From the NCBI GenBank assembly GCA_945898105.1, contig CAMDHL010000139.1, forward strand, positions 1 to 6,184: DNA of 6,184 bases. Direction: 5' to 3'. How positions within the stretch are numbered: position 1 is the stretch's first letter; each line of letters starts with the position of its first letter. Positions 1 through 5,819 of the stretch are shown piece by piece. The stretch is from Comamonas sp. lk (GTDB lineage: Bacteria; Pseudomonadota; Gammaproteobacteria; Burkholderiales; Burkholderiaceae_C). The notes under the pieces were generated by a model. That model saw only the letters and a program-made list of their open reading frames with translations, did no database searches and was not told where the DNA came from. The position numbers were made by a program, and so were the translations under genes.

Positions 1-2
1 TG

Positions 3-1229
3 CTGGACACCATGCCGGCGATTGAGCGCTGGTTCCGGCTAGAGTGGATGGAGCACACGCCGCCCTTTTATACCTCGGTGGATGTGCGTAATGCCGGCTT
101 CAAGCTGGCACCGGTAGATACCGACTTTTATCCCAATGGCTGGAACAACCTGACGCCCGAGATGCTGCCGCTGGCGGTGCAGGCGGCGATGGTGGCCATC
201 GAGAAAATCTGCCCCGAGGCGCGCAACCTGCTCATCATCCCCGAGCACAACATCCGCAGCACTTTTTATCTGAGCAACCTAGCCCAGCTACGGAGCATAT
301 TCCATATGGCGGGGCTCAATGTTCGCATTGGTTCCATCAGCCCAGAGCTTAAGAAAAGCACGGTCATCGACTTGCCTGGCGGCGAAAGCATCACCCTAGA
401 GCCGGTGCTGCGCAACAAAGGACGCATCGGCGTCAAGGACTTTGACCCTTGCACCATCTTGCTGAACAACGACCTGGCGGCGGGCATCCCTGGCATTTTG
501 GAAGACTTACACCAGCAATACCTGCTGCCGCCGCTGCACGCCAGCTGGGCGGTGCGGCGCAAAAGCACGCATTTCGCCTGCTATGAAGAAATCGCCAAAC
601 GCTTTGGCAAGCTGACTGGCATCGACCCTTGGCTGATCAACCCGCTTTACGAGAGTTGCGGCGATGTCGATCTGACCGACGCTAAAGGCCTAGCCGCCCT
701 GAGCGCGCGGGTGGACTCTACCTTGAGCAAAGTGCGCCGCAAATACAAGGAATACGGCATCAAGGAAAAGCCTTTTGTCATCGTCAAGGCCGACAACAGC
801 AGCAGCGGCATGGGCTTGATGACGGTGCGCGACGCTAAGCAAGTGCCCGAGCTAGTGGCGCGCACCCAGGCGGCGCAGACGCAGGGCAGCGGCTTGCACC
901 AGCTGATCGTGCAAGAAGGTGTACTCACCCACGAGCGCATGAATGATGCCGTGGCGGAGCCGGTGGTGTACATGATGGACCGCTATGTGGTGGGCGGCTT
1001 TTACCGTATCCACGCCGATCGCGGCGAGGACGAAAACCTGAGCGCTCCCGGCTCTTTGTACGTGCCGCTGGCCTTCGGGCCCAGCACCCAGCTGCCGCAG
1101 CTAGGGGTGCGCCCCGGGGCCAGCGAGCCCAACCGCTTTTATATGTACGGCGTGGTGGGACGCCTGGCCATGTTGGCCGGCAGCTACGAACTCGAATCCA
1201 CCGACCCACTGGCCGACGACGGCGAATAG
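3..1229 (+). CDS. gshA: Glutamate-cysteine ligase, proteobacterial 'ferrooxidans-type' GshA (5' end outside window)
   Basis: This enzyme catalyses the first step of glutathione synthesis, the ATP-dependent joining of L-glutamate to L-cysteine, in the cytoplasm. The frame is open from the left edge (Leu-Asp-Thr precede the first Met at 12), so the gene starts upstream; members are, from memory, about 430 residues, so roughly 25-30 are missing. Counting from the Met at 12, visible blocks are ERWFRLEW (5-12), DTDFYPNGWNNL (37-48), IIPEHNIRSTFY (75-86), LRNKGRIGVKDFDP (133-146), the basic VRRKYKEYGI (241-250), the probable nucleotide-binding stretch VKADNSSSGMGLMTV (258-272), and NRFYMYGVVGRLAMLAG (374-390). 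These match the dedicated GshA family (Pfam GshA/TIGR gshA_ferroox type) and not the E. coli GshA or plant-type GCS families. The stop is TAG at 1227. gshB lies 3.3 kb downstream on the same strand, which supports the call. The ATG at 12 is probably an internal Met rather than the true start. Confidence 0.93.
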   Translation: MDTMPAIERWFRLEWMEHTPPFYTSVDVRNAGFKLAPVDTDFYPNGWNNLTPEMLPLAVQAAMVAIEKICPEARNLLIIPEHNIRSTFYLSNLAQLRSIFHMAGLNVRIGSISPELKKSTVIDLPGGESITLEPVLRNKGRIGVKDFDPCTILLNNDLAAGIPGILEDLHQQYLLPPLHASWAVRRKSTHFACYEEIAKRFGKLTGIDPWLINPLYESCGDVDLTDAKGLAALSARVDSTLSKVRRKYKEYGIKEKPFVIVKADNSSSGMGLMTVRDAKQVPELVARTQAAQTQGSGLHQLIVQEGVLTHERMNDAVAEPVVYMMDRYVVGGFYRIHADRGEDENLSAPGSLYVPLAFGPSTQLPQLGVRPGASEPNRFYMYGVVGRLAMLAGSYELESTDPLADDGE

Positions 1230-1253
1230 CCCGCCTTGCAAGGGACGGGATCG

Positions 1254-1267
1254 GTCGCGGCAGCGAC
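1254..1267 (+). other. Small GC hairpin downstream of gshA
   Basis: GTCGC (1254-1258) and GCGAC (1263-1267) form a perfect 5-bp stem around the tetraloop GGCA, 25 nt after the gshA stop. The following bases (TACTCTTGCTG) contain no real T-run, so this is at best a weak or partial intrinsic terminator. The perfect 10-bp palindrome CCTTGCAAGG lies just upstream at 1234-1243. The rest of the gap to kup (to 1343) contains an AT-rich patch (ACATATTTTTAG, 1285-1296), but I could not place a convincing -35/-10 pair, so no promoter is called. Confidence 0.3.
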
Positions 1268-1343
1268 TACTCTTGCTGCATTGCAACATATTTTTAGCGT
1301 TGGGCGCGCGTTGTAACCCAAATCAGGGGTTTGCCGTAGCACA

Positions 1344-3266
1344 ATGGCGCTCCCCGCGGCAACCGAATCCGCGCCGCGTCTGCGGCCGGTGCAACTTGTG
1401 TCTTCACAAAAATCATCTCTCACGGCCTTGACCGTTGGCGCCATTGGCGTGGTCTATGGCGACATCGGCACCAGCGTGCTGTACGCGCTCAAAGAGGTAT
1501 TCGGCTCCGGGCATGTGCCCTTCACTCCGGACAATGTGTATGGCATCTTGTCCATGATTTTCTGGACGCTGACCATCATCGTCTCGCTCAAATACGTGGT
1601 GTTGGTGCTGCGCGCTGACAATGCGGGCGAAGGCGGCTTAATTGCCATGCTGGCTTTGGCATCGCAAGCGGTAAAGGACAAACCGGTGCTGCGCCGCGTC
1701 CTGCTGAACGTGGGTATTTTCGGCACCTGTTTGTTTTACGGTGATGGTGTGATCACCCCAGCGATTTCGGTGCTGGGTGCAGTCGAAGGTTTGGAAGTGA
1801 TTTCGCCGCGTTTTGTGAAGTACGTGGTGCCGCTAACGCTGGTGATTTTGTTCTGCCTGTTCTGGGTGCAAAAGCGGGGCACTACCGGTATAGGCAAATT
1901 TTTCGGACCCATCACCTTGGTGTGGTTTGCCGTTATCGGCGCCCTAGGGGTGTTTCATATCGCGGCCAACCCTGCCATCTTGCTAGCGCTCAGCCCGCAT
2001 TACGCGGCGCTCTTTGTTTGGGAGAACCCGGGCGTTACCTTTATCTTGCTGGGAGCGGTGGTCTTGTCCGTGACCGGTGCCGAAGCCTTGTATGCAGACC
2101 TGGGACACTTTGGGAAAAAGCCCATCCGTCTGGCCTGGTTTTCGGTGGTGATGCCATCGCTGACCCTCAACTATTTCGGCCAAGGGGCTTTATTGCTGGC
2201 CAACCCAGCTGCGGTCAAAAATCCGTTTTACATGATGGCTCCGGACTGGGCACTGATACCTCTCGTGGTCCTGGCCACAGCGGCAGCGGTCATTGCGTCG
2301 CAGGCTTTGATTACCGGCGCCTTCAGCGTGACCAAGCAGGTGATGCAACTTGGCTACCTGCCGCGCCTGAACCTGATCCATACCAGCGCGCGCGAGGCCG
2401 GGCAGATTTACATCCCGTCGGTGAACTGGGGCTTGTTTGTGGTGATTGTGCTGGCCGTGGGCATGTTCAAGTCTTCCAGCAATCTGGCGGCGGCATATGG
2501 CATTGCGGTATGCACCGACATGCTGATCACCACCATCTTGACCTTCTTCGTCATCCGTTACCGCTGGAACTATCCGCTGGCCTTGTGCCTGCTGGCCACC
2601 GGCTTTTTCTTTGCAGTGGACTTTATGTTTTGGGCCTCCAATTTGCTCAAACTGTTCGATGGTGGTTGGTTCCCCCTAGCCATTGGCGCTGTGGTCTTCA
2701 TGCTGATGGGAACCTGGAAAGACGGACGCGCCTTGCTCAACTCCAAAATCAAGGCCGACTCTCTGGATTTACGCGAATTTTTAGACTCGGTGTTTATTAG
2801 TCCGCCGGTCCGCGTGGAGGGCACGGCCGTGTTCCTGACCGCTGCGGTGGGTACGGTGCCCAATGCGCTTTTGCATAACTTGAAACACAACAAGGTGCTG
2901 CATGAGACCAATCTGTTTGTGACCGTACGCAGCCATGAAGTACCCTGGATCGGCTTGGACAAACGCATCGAAATAGAACGCCTAGGCCATGACTGTTGGC
3001 AGGTGCTGATTCACTACGGGTTTAAGAATGATCCAGACGTTCCCAAGGCCTTGCAGCAACTCAAAGGCCGGGGCGTGAGCCTGGAGCCGATGTCCACGAG
3101 TTTTTTCCTGTCTCGCGATACCGTAGTCCCGGTCCTGGGCGAGGGCATGGCGCCCTGGCGCGAAAAGCTATTCGCCCAGATGCACCACAACGCCAGCAGC
3201 GCAGCCGACTTTTTGAACCTGCCCAACAACTCGGTGGTCGAGATGGGTTCCAAGATAGAAATTTAG
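1344..3266 (+). CDS. kup: Low-affinity potassium uptake protein Kup (KUP/HAK/KT family)
   Basis: This is an inner-membrane K+ transporter, H+-coupled in characterised bacterial members. Numbered from the ATG at 1344 (640 aa), the first membrane segment holds the family signature [20 protein letters not shown] (32-51). It is followed by [18 protein letters not shown] (89-106), [20 protein letters not shown] (132-151), [20 protein letters not shown] (242-261) and [11 protein letters not shown] (274-284). Hydrophobic segments continue to about residue 455, then a soluble C-terminal domain ends at IEI. By alignment from memory, D40, D134 and E247 correspond to D23, E116 and E229 of E. coli Kup, acidic residues implicated in transport. 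GDG at the second site is common in the family. The start is uncertain: neither ATG 1344 nor GTG 1398 has a good Shine-Dalgarno. GTG 1398 would give 622 aa beginning [11 protein letters not shown], which matches the usual family length and N-terminus, while the extra 18 residues look non-conserved. benE follows after 6 nt. Confidence 0.95.
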   Translation: MALPAATESAPRLRPVQLVSSQKSSLTALTVGAIGVVYGDIGTSVLYALKEVFGSGHVPFTPDNVYGILSMIFWTLTIIVSLKYVVLVLRADNAGEGGLIAMLALASQAVKDKPVLRRVLLNVGIFGTCLFYGDGVITPAISVLGAVEGLEVISPRFVKYVVPLTLVILFCLFWVQKRGTTGIGKFFGPITLVWFAVIGALGVFHIAANPAILLALSPHYAALFVWENPGVTFILLGAVVLSVTGAEALYADLGHFGKKPIRLAWFSVVMPSLTLNYFGQGALLLANPAAVKNPFYMMAPDWALIPLVVLATAAAVIASQALITGAFSVTKQVMQLGYLPRLNLIHTSAREAGQIYIPSVNWGLFVVIVLAVGMFKSSSNLAAAYGIAVCTDMLITTILTFFVIRYRWNYPLALCLLATGFFFAVDFMFWASNLLKLFDGGWFPLAIGAVVFMLMGTWKDGRALLNSKIKADSLDLREFLDSVFISPPVRVEGTAVFLTAAVGTVPNALLHNLKHNKVLHETNLFVTVRSHEVPWIGLDKRIEIERLGHDCWQVLIHYGFKNDPDVPKALQQLKGRGVSLEPMSTSFFLSRDTVVPVLGEGMAPWREKLFAQMHHNASSAADFLNLPNNSVVEMGSKIEI

Positions 3267-3272
3267 CCCGCC

Positions 3273-4481
3273 GTGCAATTTTTCAAAGACCTGAGTTGGT
3301 CCACTTTTACTGCCGGTTTTGTGGCGGTGCTGGTGGGCTTTACCAGCTCAATTGCCATCGTGTTTCAGGCCGCACAAGCGTTTGGCGCAACACAGGAAAT
3401 GCTGGCCTCCTGGGTCTGGGCCATCAGCATCGGTATGGGCCTGACCACCGCCATACCATCATTGATGATTCGCAAACCGGTGATGGTGGCCTGGAGCACG
3501 CCCGGCGCTGCGGTATTGGCCAGCGCTGGCTTGGCTGGAGGTTTCACCATGGGCCAAGCGGTGGGCGCGTTTATGGCCAGCGCCGCATTGATTGTGCTGA
3601 TCGGCGCCAGCGGTTGGTTTGAGGCCTTGACCAAGCGGATTCCCCTTAGCATCGCCAGTGCCTTGTTGGCCGGGGTACTGGCGCGCTTTGGCATAGCAGG
3701 TTTTGCCGCCGCCCAAACTGCATTGCCTTTGGTGCTACTGATGTTGTTCACGTATTTGCTGGGTCGGCGTTTCATGCCTTTGTACGCTGTGCCGCTGACG
3801 CTCTTGTTTGCGATTTTGTTTGTTGCCGGGCAGGGTGAGTTTTCTAACGTTGTGATTCCCACCGGCCTTACCTGGCCGGTCTATGTGGCGCCTGAATTTA
3901 CTTGGTCGGCCATGGTCAGTCTGGCTTTGCCTTTGTTTGTGGTGACGATGGCTTCGCAAAACATGCCCGGGGTGGCCGCCATCAAGGCCTGCGGTTTTGG
4001 CGACGAGAGGGCAAACGGAGGCGATGCCGGTTTGCCGATCTCGCGCATCCTGACCATGACGGGCGTTGCCACTTTAGTCTTCGCCCCCTTTGGTGCGTTT
4101 TCGCTGAACTTAAGCGCCATCACCGCCGCGATGTGTATGGGCCCACAATCGCACCCGGACAAGGCGCGCCGCTACACCGCTGCGGTATGTTGTGGCCTGC
4201 TCTATATCGCCCTAGGCCTGTTCGGCGCCACCATCATGGCGATGCTCAGTGCCTTTCCGCAGGCCCTGGTTGTGGCTATCGCCGGCCTGGCCTTGATGGC
4301 CACCATCGGCAATGGATTGGCCAGTGCTTTACACAAGGAGTCAGACCGCGAGGCGGCCATGGTGACCTTTTTGATTACCTTAAGCGGCGTGGTGATCGGG
4401 GGCGTAGGCTCCGCCTTTTGGGGCTTGCTGGCCGGCAGCCTGGCGCTGGCTGTGCAACACTACCGGCCACGCAAGGCCTAA
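3273..4481 (+). CDS. benE: BenE-family benzoate/H+ symporter (YdcO-like inner-membrane transporter)
   Basis: This is a predicted multi-spanning inner-membrane transporter of the BenE family, whose named activity is proton-coupled benzoate uptake; the substrate here is not proven. The 402-aa length is normal for the family. Visible blocks are the N-terminal AGFVAVLVGFTSSIAIVFQAA (14-34), AWSTPGAAVL (73-82), VTMASQNMPGVAAIKACGFG (224-243) and the hallmark PFGAFSLNLSAITAAMCMG (272-290), with about eleven or twelve hydrophobic segments and the short basic tail YRPRKA. The chosen start is GTG at 3273, giving MQFFKDLSW, a normal start for the family. No Shine-Dalgarno is visible, and the codon lies 6 nt after the kup stop, so translation is probably coupled to kup. 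No benzoate-degradation genes (benABCD or cat) are in the window, so a broader or different aromatic or organic acid substrate is possible. The stop is TAA at 4479. Confidence 0.9.
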   Translation: MQFFKDLSWSTFTAGFVAVLVGFTSSIAIVFQAAQAFGATQEMLASWVWAISIGMGLTTAIPSLMIRKPVMVAWSTPGAAVLASAGLAGGFTMGQAVGAFMASAALIVLIGASGWFEALTKRIPLSIASALLAGVLARFGIAGFAAAQTALPLVLLMLFTYLLGRRFMPLYAVPLTLLFAILFVAGQGEFSNVVIPTGLTWPVYVAPEFTWSAMVSLALPLFVVTMASQNMPGVAAIKACGFGDERANGGDAGLPISRILTMTGVATLVFAPFGAFSLNLSAITAAMCMGPQSHPDKARRYTAAVCCGLLYIALGLFGATIMAMLSAFPQALVVAIAGLALMATIGNGLASALHKESDREAAMVTFLITLSGVVIGGVGSAFWGLLAGSLALAVQHYRPRKA

Positions 4482-4508
4482 AGCGCAGGCGCTTGCGCCC
4501 AGAGCGCT
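4482..4508 (+). terminator. Compound hairpin immediately after benE stop (possible terminator or 3' end stabiliser)
   Basis: The outer stem AGCGC (4482-4486)/GCGCT (4504-4508) encloses an inner stem GGCG (4488-4491)/CGCC (4496-4499) with a CTTG tetraloop, giving 9 GC-rich pairs with a 1x4 internal loop. CUUG closed by G-C is a known stable RNA tetraloop. No T-run follows (CGCCCTTCCC), so it is not a canonical intrinsic terminator. It could attenuate read-through into gshB or protect the kup-benE mRNA end. The remaining part of the gap to gshB shows no clear promoter. Confidence 0.35.
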
Positions 4509-4555
4509 CGCCCTTCCCAGCCTAGTGCATGAGCCGAGCGCCAGAATCTATTCCC

Positions 4556-4560
4556 GGAGA
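4556..4560 (+). promoter_or_regulatory. Ribosome binding site of gshB
   Basis: GGAGA sits 8 nt upstream of the ATG at 4569. It favours that ATG over the adjacent in-frame TTG at 4566. It also makes gshB the only + strand start in the window with a clear Shine-Dalgarno sequence. Confidence 0.7.
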
Positions 4561-4568
4561 ATTTCTTG

Positions 4569-5516
4569 ATGCAGATTTTGTTTGTTGCCGACCCGTTGGA
4601 GTCTTTTCAGACGTACAAGGACACTACTTTTTCCATGATGCGCGAGGCGCAGCGGCGCGGCCATCAGATCGCCGTTTGTGAGCCGCGCCAGTTGCTCTGG
4701 CAGCAAGGTGGCATGGTGCAGGCGCAAACGCGGCGCATCACCCTGACCGGGCAGTCCGATCGTTGGTTTGAAGAACAGCCGAGCGAAGTGCTGGCGCTGC
4801 ATAGCTTTGACGCCGTGATCATGCGCAAAGACCCGCCTTTTGACAGCGAATATTTTTATGCCACGCATATGTTGGAACAAGCCGAGCGCGAAGGCGCTAA
4901 GGTGTTTAACAAACCGCGCGCCCTGCGCGACCACCCCGAGAAGCTGGCCATCATGGAGTTCCCGCAACACATCGGCCCCACGCTGGTGACCCGCGATGCG
5001 CAAGCGGTGCGCGCCTTTCATGCCGAGCACCAGGACATCATCTTGAAACCGCTGGACGGTATGGGTGGCATGGGCATTTTCCGCGTCAAGGCGGACGGGT
5101 TGAACCTGGGCAGCATCATCGAGACGCTAAACCGCGAGGGCGCACAAAGCCTGATGGTGCAGAAGTTTTTACCCGCAATTGCGCAAGGTGACAAGCGCGT
5201 GCTGGTGATTGGCGGAGTGCCTGTGCCTTTTTGCCTGGCGCGCATTCCGCAGGGTGGCGAGGTGCGCGGCAATCTGGCGGCCGGTGGCCTGGGTGTGGCC
5301 CAGCCCTTGAACGACGCCGACCGTGCCATGGCGCAAGCCATGGGCCCGACACTGGCGGCACGCGGCCTCTTGCTGGTGGGGCTGGACATCATCGGCACGC
5401 ACTTGACCGAAATCAATGTCACCAGTCCGACCTGTTTTCAGGAGATCACCGACCAGACTGGCTTTGACGTTCCGGCCATGTTTGTCGATGCGCTAGAGGC
5501 CGCCGCAGCAGTCTGA
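4569..5516 (+). CDS. gshB: Glutathione synthetase (prokaryotic ATP-grasp type)
   Basis: This enzyme catalyses the second step of glutathione synthesis, the ATP-dependent addition of glycine to gamma-glutamylcysteine, in the cytoplasm. From the ATG at 4569 the protein has 315 residues, the normal length. An N-terminal substrate-binding domain begins MQILFVADPLESFQTYKDTT (1-20), including the MRKDPPFD motif (85-92) and the linker NKPRALRDHPEKL (114-126). The ATP-grasp domain follows with ILKPLDGMGGMGIFRV (158-173, the glycine-rich loop over ATP), VQKFLPAIAQGDKRVLVI (197-214), RIPQGGEVRGNLAAGG (225-240) and the Mg/ATP-binding GLDIIGTHLTEINVTSPTC (271-289). The start is set by the GGAGA at 4556; TTG at 4566 would add one residue only. 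The gene lies 87 nt after benE and shares its strand and pathway with gshA upstream. It is convergent with the tautomerase gene, 14 nt away. All recognisable catalytic motifs look intact. Confidence 0.97.
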   Translation: MQILFVADPLESFQTYKDTTFSMMREAQRRGHQIAVCEPRQLLWQQGGMVQAQTRRITLTGQSDRWFEEQPSEVLALHSFDAVIMRKDPPFDSEYFYATHMLEQAEREGAKVFNKPRALRDHPEKLAIMEFPQHIGPTLVTRDAQAVRAFHAEHQDIILKPLDGMGGMGIFRVKADGLNLGSIIETLNREGAQSLMVQKFLPAIAQGDKRVLVIGGVPVPFCLARIPQGGEVRGNLAAGGLGVAQPLNDADRAMAQAMGPTLAARGLLLVGLDIIGTHLTEINVTSPTCFQEITDQTGFDVPAMFVDALEAAAAV

Positions 5517-5528
5517 GCGATTGCGGCG
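5501..5528. terminator. Inverted repeat across the gshB stop codon (candidate bidirectional terminator)
   Basis: CGCCGCA (5501-5507) and TGCGGCG (5522-5528) are exact reverse complements, forming a 7-bp GC-rich stem that can be extended by one G-T wobble around a loop of about 12-14 nt. The loop contains the gshB TGA stop. On the + strand only CTTTAG follows, a poor T-tract. It sits between two convergent genes, so it may stop transcription from both sides, but the signal is weak because the left arm is coding sequence (Ala-Ala codons). Confidence 0.4.
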
Positions 5529-5530
5529 CT

Positions 5531-5722
5531 TTAGTCGCGCGGCTCGCTCCAAAGCTTGCCGCCGGTAGACCAATTTTCGGCCTTGATGTCGGTGATGATC
5601 ACGTCCACCGAACCGGGCGAACCGCCCAGCACTTCGACGCTGACGCGGGTAATTTCCTGCACCAGTTTTTTCTTTTGCTCCGGCGTGCGGCCTTCGATCA
5701 TTTCAACGTGGTAGGTGGGCAT
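5531..5722 (-). CDS. 4-oxalocrotonate tautomerase family protein (63 aa, active-site variant)
   Basis: This is a small tautomerase-superfamily enzyme that should use the N-terminal proline, exposed after Met removal, as catalytic base and act as a homo-oligomer. Numbered from Pro1, the sequence aligns without gaps to Pseudomonas 4-OT over most of its length: EGRTPEQKKKLVQEIT (9-24), VIIT (40-43) and the C-terminal GGK (53-55). Pro1 and Arg11 are kept, but the position of 4-OT Arg39 is Asp39 and that of Phe50 is Trp50. The substrate is therefore probably not 2-hydroxymuconate, and I give no gene symbol. The start is well supported by AGGA (plus-strand 5728-5731), 5 nt before the ATG, and by the need for Pro at position 2. 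The stop is TAA at 5531-5533. The gene is convergent with gshB and divergent from the glycosyltransferase gene, so it is transcribed alone within this window. Confidence 0.9.
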   Translation of the reverse strand: MPTYHVEMIEGRTPEQKKKLVQEITRVSVEVLGGSPGSVDVIITDIKAENWSTGGKLWSEPRD

Positions 5723-5727
5723 GGGTT

Positions 5728-5731
5728 TCCT
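5728..5731 (-). promoter_or_regulatory. Ribosome binding site of the tautomerase gene
   Basis: Read on the - strand the sequence is CAAAGGAAACCC followed by ATG. The AGGA core is 5 nt from the start codon at 5722-5720, and it fixes the start that places proline at residue 2. Confidence 0.7.
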
Positions 5732-5782
5732 TTGCTATCGAGGTCGTTTCGGGTCGTGGGGATATGCCCCAGCGGCGAGGCG

Positions 5783-5796
5783 GCAGTTTAGACTGC
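5783..5796. promoter_or_regulatory. Perfect inverted repeat in the divergent intergenic region
   Basis: GCAGT (5783-5787) and ACTGC (5792-5796) flank the 4-nt spacer TTAG, midway in the gap (5723-5819) between the divergent tautomerase and glycosyltransferase genes. It could be a short operator or a small hairpin. It is short enough to be chance, and no clear -35/-10 pair was placed for either gene. Confidence 0.25.
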
Positions 5797-5819
5797 GGCA
5801 TGCATTCTTCTGAGAAAAA

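Noticed and set aside
1273..1316. Possible sigma-70 promoter for kup (TTGCTG/TTGCAA boxes with the TATTTTT patch or TTGTAA)
   Set aside because: No pair of boxes falls at an acceptable 16-18 nt spacing with reasonable consensus matches, so a promoter cannot be supported.
1922..2800. Long alternative + strand reading frame (292 codons) inside kup
   Set aside because: It lies wholly within the well-supported kup gene in another frame. Its translation lacks membrane character or any recognisable family and is rich in Arg, Gly and His, typical of an out-of-frame shadow in GC-rich DNA.
3902..4525. Alternative + strand reading frame of 207 codons overlapping the benE 3' half and the gap before gshB
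   Set aside because: Its translation is Arg/His/Gly-rich low-quality sequence with no motif, and the overlapping frame is a clear BenE family protein with its hallmark motifs.
4548..5030. Antisense reading frame of 160 codons opposite the gshB 5' half
   Set aside because: No family is recognised, composition is that of an antisense shadow, and it would overlap the intact gshB gene and its ribosome binding site.
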